DNA of 64,000 nucleotides. It comes from Myxococcus sp. CA023. Its GTDB lineage: Bacteria; Myxococcota; Myxococcia; Myxococcales; Myxococcaceae. The notes below the pieces were generated by a model. That model did no database searches and was not told where the DNA came from. It worked only from the letters and a program-made list of their open reading frames with translations. Both the position numbers and the translations under genes were made by a program. The stretch is from contig NZ_JAAEAH010000045.1 in the NCBI RefSeq assembly GCF_010998615.1, positions 1-64,000 on the forward strand, written 5' to 3'. Shown here in pieces: positions 62,618 to 64,000 of this stretch (its first letter is position 1; each line of letters opens with the position of its first letter).

Positions 62618-62796
62618 GTGGGCGCGGAGGCGTCGCGGGCGGCCTGTCGTGGAGGGTGCGACACGCGGCCCGCGGCGAGTGGGCTGATGCTCGCGGGTGG
62701 CTCCGGACTCCTGTACGCGAAGCTGGGTGCGGTGGGACGCAGCCGGCTGTTCCGTTCGTTCGCCGCGTCCGCGTGCAACTTCGTGGCTGGGATTGA
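62618..62796 (+). pseudogene. Decayed, internally deleted copy of the giant membrane gene's 3' part
   Basis: Three blocks match the 57107 gene in order. 62618-62697 corresponds to about 61081-61180 (GGGCGGCCTGTCGTGG, AGTGGGCTGATGCTCGCGG). 62696-62784 corresponds to about 61540-61630 (GGCTCCGGACTCCTGTACGCG, GCAGCCGGCTGTTC). 62780-62796 corresponds to the parent's end, with GGCTGGGATTGA at both stops. The intervening parts are missing and the frames no longer connect. Confidence 0.75.
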
Positions 62797-63083
62797 GGGG
62801 GCGCGCCGCCGCTGTCTTTTCTCTTCGCTCCCGAGAATCGAGAAGGCTGCCTCGTGCTGGGACAGAAGTCCCAGCCTTCGTGTCCAGGGTGGGTGTCGCC
62901 TTGCAGTCGCCGCGGCGATACCTGGAGAAAAAGCTGTCCAATGGCACACGCGTTCTGGGTTCGACGTGCGTGCCTTTAAAGCTGAAAATGGAATTCGTGC
63001 ATTCATTGTTGTGGCGGTTATCCGGTGTGACTGTTCTCACGTCGGGCCGCCATCCCCAAGTCCAAGCGGATTGGAGCAAGACA
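62797..63083 (+). other. Intergenic region with a perfect AGAA-loop hairpin
   Basis: CTGGGAC (62857-62863) pairs perfectly with GTCCCAG (62868-62874) around AGAA, and outer GAAGG/CCTTC can add five pairs across a bulge. It has the same loop and a similar stem as the hairpin after ruvA at 20968-20987. The rest is non-coding and less G+C-rich towards 63000, where the promoter of the next gene probably lies. Confidence 0.4.
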
Positions 63084-64000
63084 ATGAAGGTCAGTCGAGT
63101 GGCCCCCATGTGGCGAATGCTGAGTGCGGCCCTGGCGTTCGGCATGATGAGCGCGTGCGGTTCTGAGTTGGAGGACGAATCCGTTGTTTCCGAAGAGGCT
63201 CCGGTGGACGGCGAGTCGTCATCGGACTCGGTGTCGGCGATGGCCGGTGACCGTTATGCCAACGCAGTCGTCCAAAGCGGTGTCATCGCCGTCCTCAATC
63301 CGAACAACGCCGTGGGCGCACCGGATGGGAACGCCGCGACGTTCCTGGGGCTCCTGGGCGGCTCCATGGTTCTGGACATGGGCCTGGGCGAAGAGGGCAC
63401 AGGGCCGCTGCGCGTCTACTACCAGGGCCTTTCGCTGGCGGTCATCGCCCAGGTGGAATTCCTTCGTGGGGACATGAGCATCATCAGCACGGGAAAGGCG
63501 AACCTGCTGGACCTGGGGCTTGGGACCCACTCCACGCTGGTGCCATTCAGCAACTCCACGCCGTACCGCTACGTGAGGCTGCGCGGTGGGATTGCCTCGT
63601 TGTACGGCTTGGACGCGGTGGAGGATACGGGCGGCGGTGTGAGCGCCGTGTGTGGCGATGGCCGTATCAGCAATGGGGAGCAGTGTGACGACGGCAACCG
63701 GGTTTCGTCGGATGGTTGTAGCAGCGCCTGCCGGGTGGAGCCGGGGTACACCTGCAATGGCATGCAGCCCAGTGTCTGCACGGACGTCAATGAATGCACG
63801 AATGGCACTGCGCAGTGTTCGGTGAATGCGATTTGCACGAACACGCCGGGAAGTTACGCCTGCACCTGCAGACCGGGCTATTGGGGGAATGGTTGGACGT
63901 GCAGTGACATCGACGAGTGCTCGAACGGGACTGCCGCGTGCAATCCCAGCCAGGTATGCGTCAACACGCCGGGTGGCTACGAGTGCGTGGGTGGCTCCTG
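63084..64000 (+). CDS. EGF-like, Cys-rich lipoprotein (3' end outside window)
   Basis: The visible part is 305 residues and stays open to the window end. The signal MLSAALAFGMMSAC gives lipid Cys25. Residues 50-180 form a beta domain (YANAVVQSGVIAVLNPNNAVGAPDGNAATFLG) like those seen in adhesive proteins. It is followed by one myxobacterial Cys-rich repeat (CGDGRISNGEQCDDGN, DGCSSACRVEPGYTC) and calcium-binding EGF modules (DVNECTNGTAQCS, TNTPGSYACTCRPGY; DIDECSNGTAAC). More modules probably follow. It is likely a surface adhesin or receptor. Confidence 0.8.
   Translation, partial: MKVSRVAPMWRMLSAALAFGMMSACGSELEDESVVSEEAPVDGESSSDSVSAMAGDRYANAVVQSGVIAVLNPNNAVGAPDGNAATFLGLLGGSMVLDMGLGEEGTGPLRVYYQGLSLAVIAQVEFLRGDMSIISTGKANLLDLGLGTHSTLVPFSNSTPYRYVRLRGGIASLYGLDAVEDTGGGVSAVCGDGRISNGEQCDDGNRVSSDGCSSACRVEPGYTCNGMQPSVCTDVNECTNGTAQCSVNAICTNTPGSYACTCRPGYWGNGWTCSDIDECSNGTAACNPSQVCVNTPGGYECVGGS

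Noticed and set aside
1-64000. tRNA or rRNA genes, CRISPR arrays, IS elements, prophage, attachment sites
   Set aside because: No cloverleaf-like segment with a recognisable TTCGA-type arm in context, no short regularly spaced repeats outside protein-coding repeats, and no transposase, integrase or phage structural gene were seen.

Overview
The window looks like chromosomal DNA of a myxobacterium, most likely of the Myxococcus/Corallococcus group. This is inferred from the very high G+C, with strong G/C bias at third codon positions, and from the protein content: fourteen predicted lipoproteins, long Ig-like and CARDB repeat proteins, DUF4388 proteins, sigma-54 activators, ELWxTDGT-repeat proteins, myxobacterial Cys-rich repeats and a caspase-like protein. 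I saw no rRNA, tRNA, CRISPR array, insertion sequence or phage module.

Layout. 0-7 kb: the end of an unknown gene, an M24 peptidase-like lipoprotein, then the RNA-repair locus: rtcR (minus) divergent from rtcB and rtcA (plus), with a good sigma-54 promoter and paired upstream repeats between them. A MutM-like gene that lacks the usual catalytic N-terminus follows. 7-15 kb: one 2633-residue lipoprotein built from 22 CARDB-type repeats. 15-19 kb: an NtrC-type response regulator, a probable outer-membrane protein and a pseudo-receiver/DUF4388 protein. 19-27 kb: yebC-ruvC-ruvA, an ELWxTDGT lipoprotein, a metallo-beta-lactamase-fold protein, ruvB and a helical protein of unknown role. 27-35 kb: lpxC, a DsbA-like lipoprotein, a DUF4388 protein, leucyl aminopeptidase, a phospholipase-C-like protein and a TauE/DUF1634 membrane pair. 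35-37.5 kb: a TPR protein and a RamB/PrpR-type regulator with a perfect palindrome upstream of it.

38-48.5 kb holds the two most interesting loci. The first, 39.47-41.41 kb, is a compact cluster. It encodes an 81-residue lipoprotein ending in three tandem GSCG units, a DUF692 enzyme (MbnB/BufB/HvfB family) and a DUF2063 partner. This has the layout of a copper-associated, thiol-modified RiPP (bufferin/Hvf type), but with a lipidated precursor. The second, 48.46-41.43 kb on the minus strand, is a five-gene operon: ECF sigma factor, anti-sigma factor, a lipoprotein caspase fused to a C-terminal beta-barrel, a Cys-rich lipoprotein, and an Ig-like/beta-propeller lipoprotein.

48.5-64 kb: serC, a chalcone-isomerase-like secreted protein, a GlsB-type membrane protein, a PA0069-family radical SAM protein, then a more fluid, lower-G+C stretch (about 52-56 kb). 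That stretch has an Ig-repeat lipoprotein bracketed by two related terminal domains and a frame-disrupted small peptide gene. After it come a broken TetR gene that still has its operator-like palindrome, a 1669-residue polytopic membrane protein with a zinc ribbon, a small Cys-rich lipoprotein, a decayed partial copy of the end of the membrane protein, and the start of an EGF-like lipoprotein that runs off the window.

All functions are read from the sequence and from family knowledge. No searches were run, so family assignments and promoter calls are predictions.
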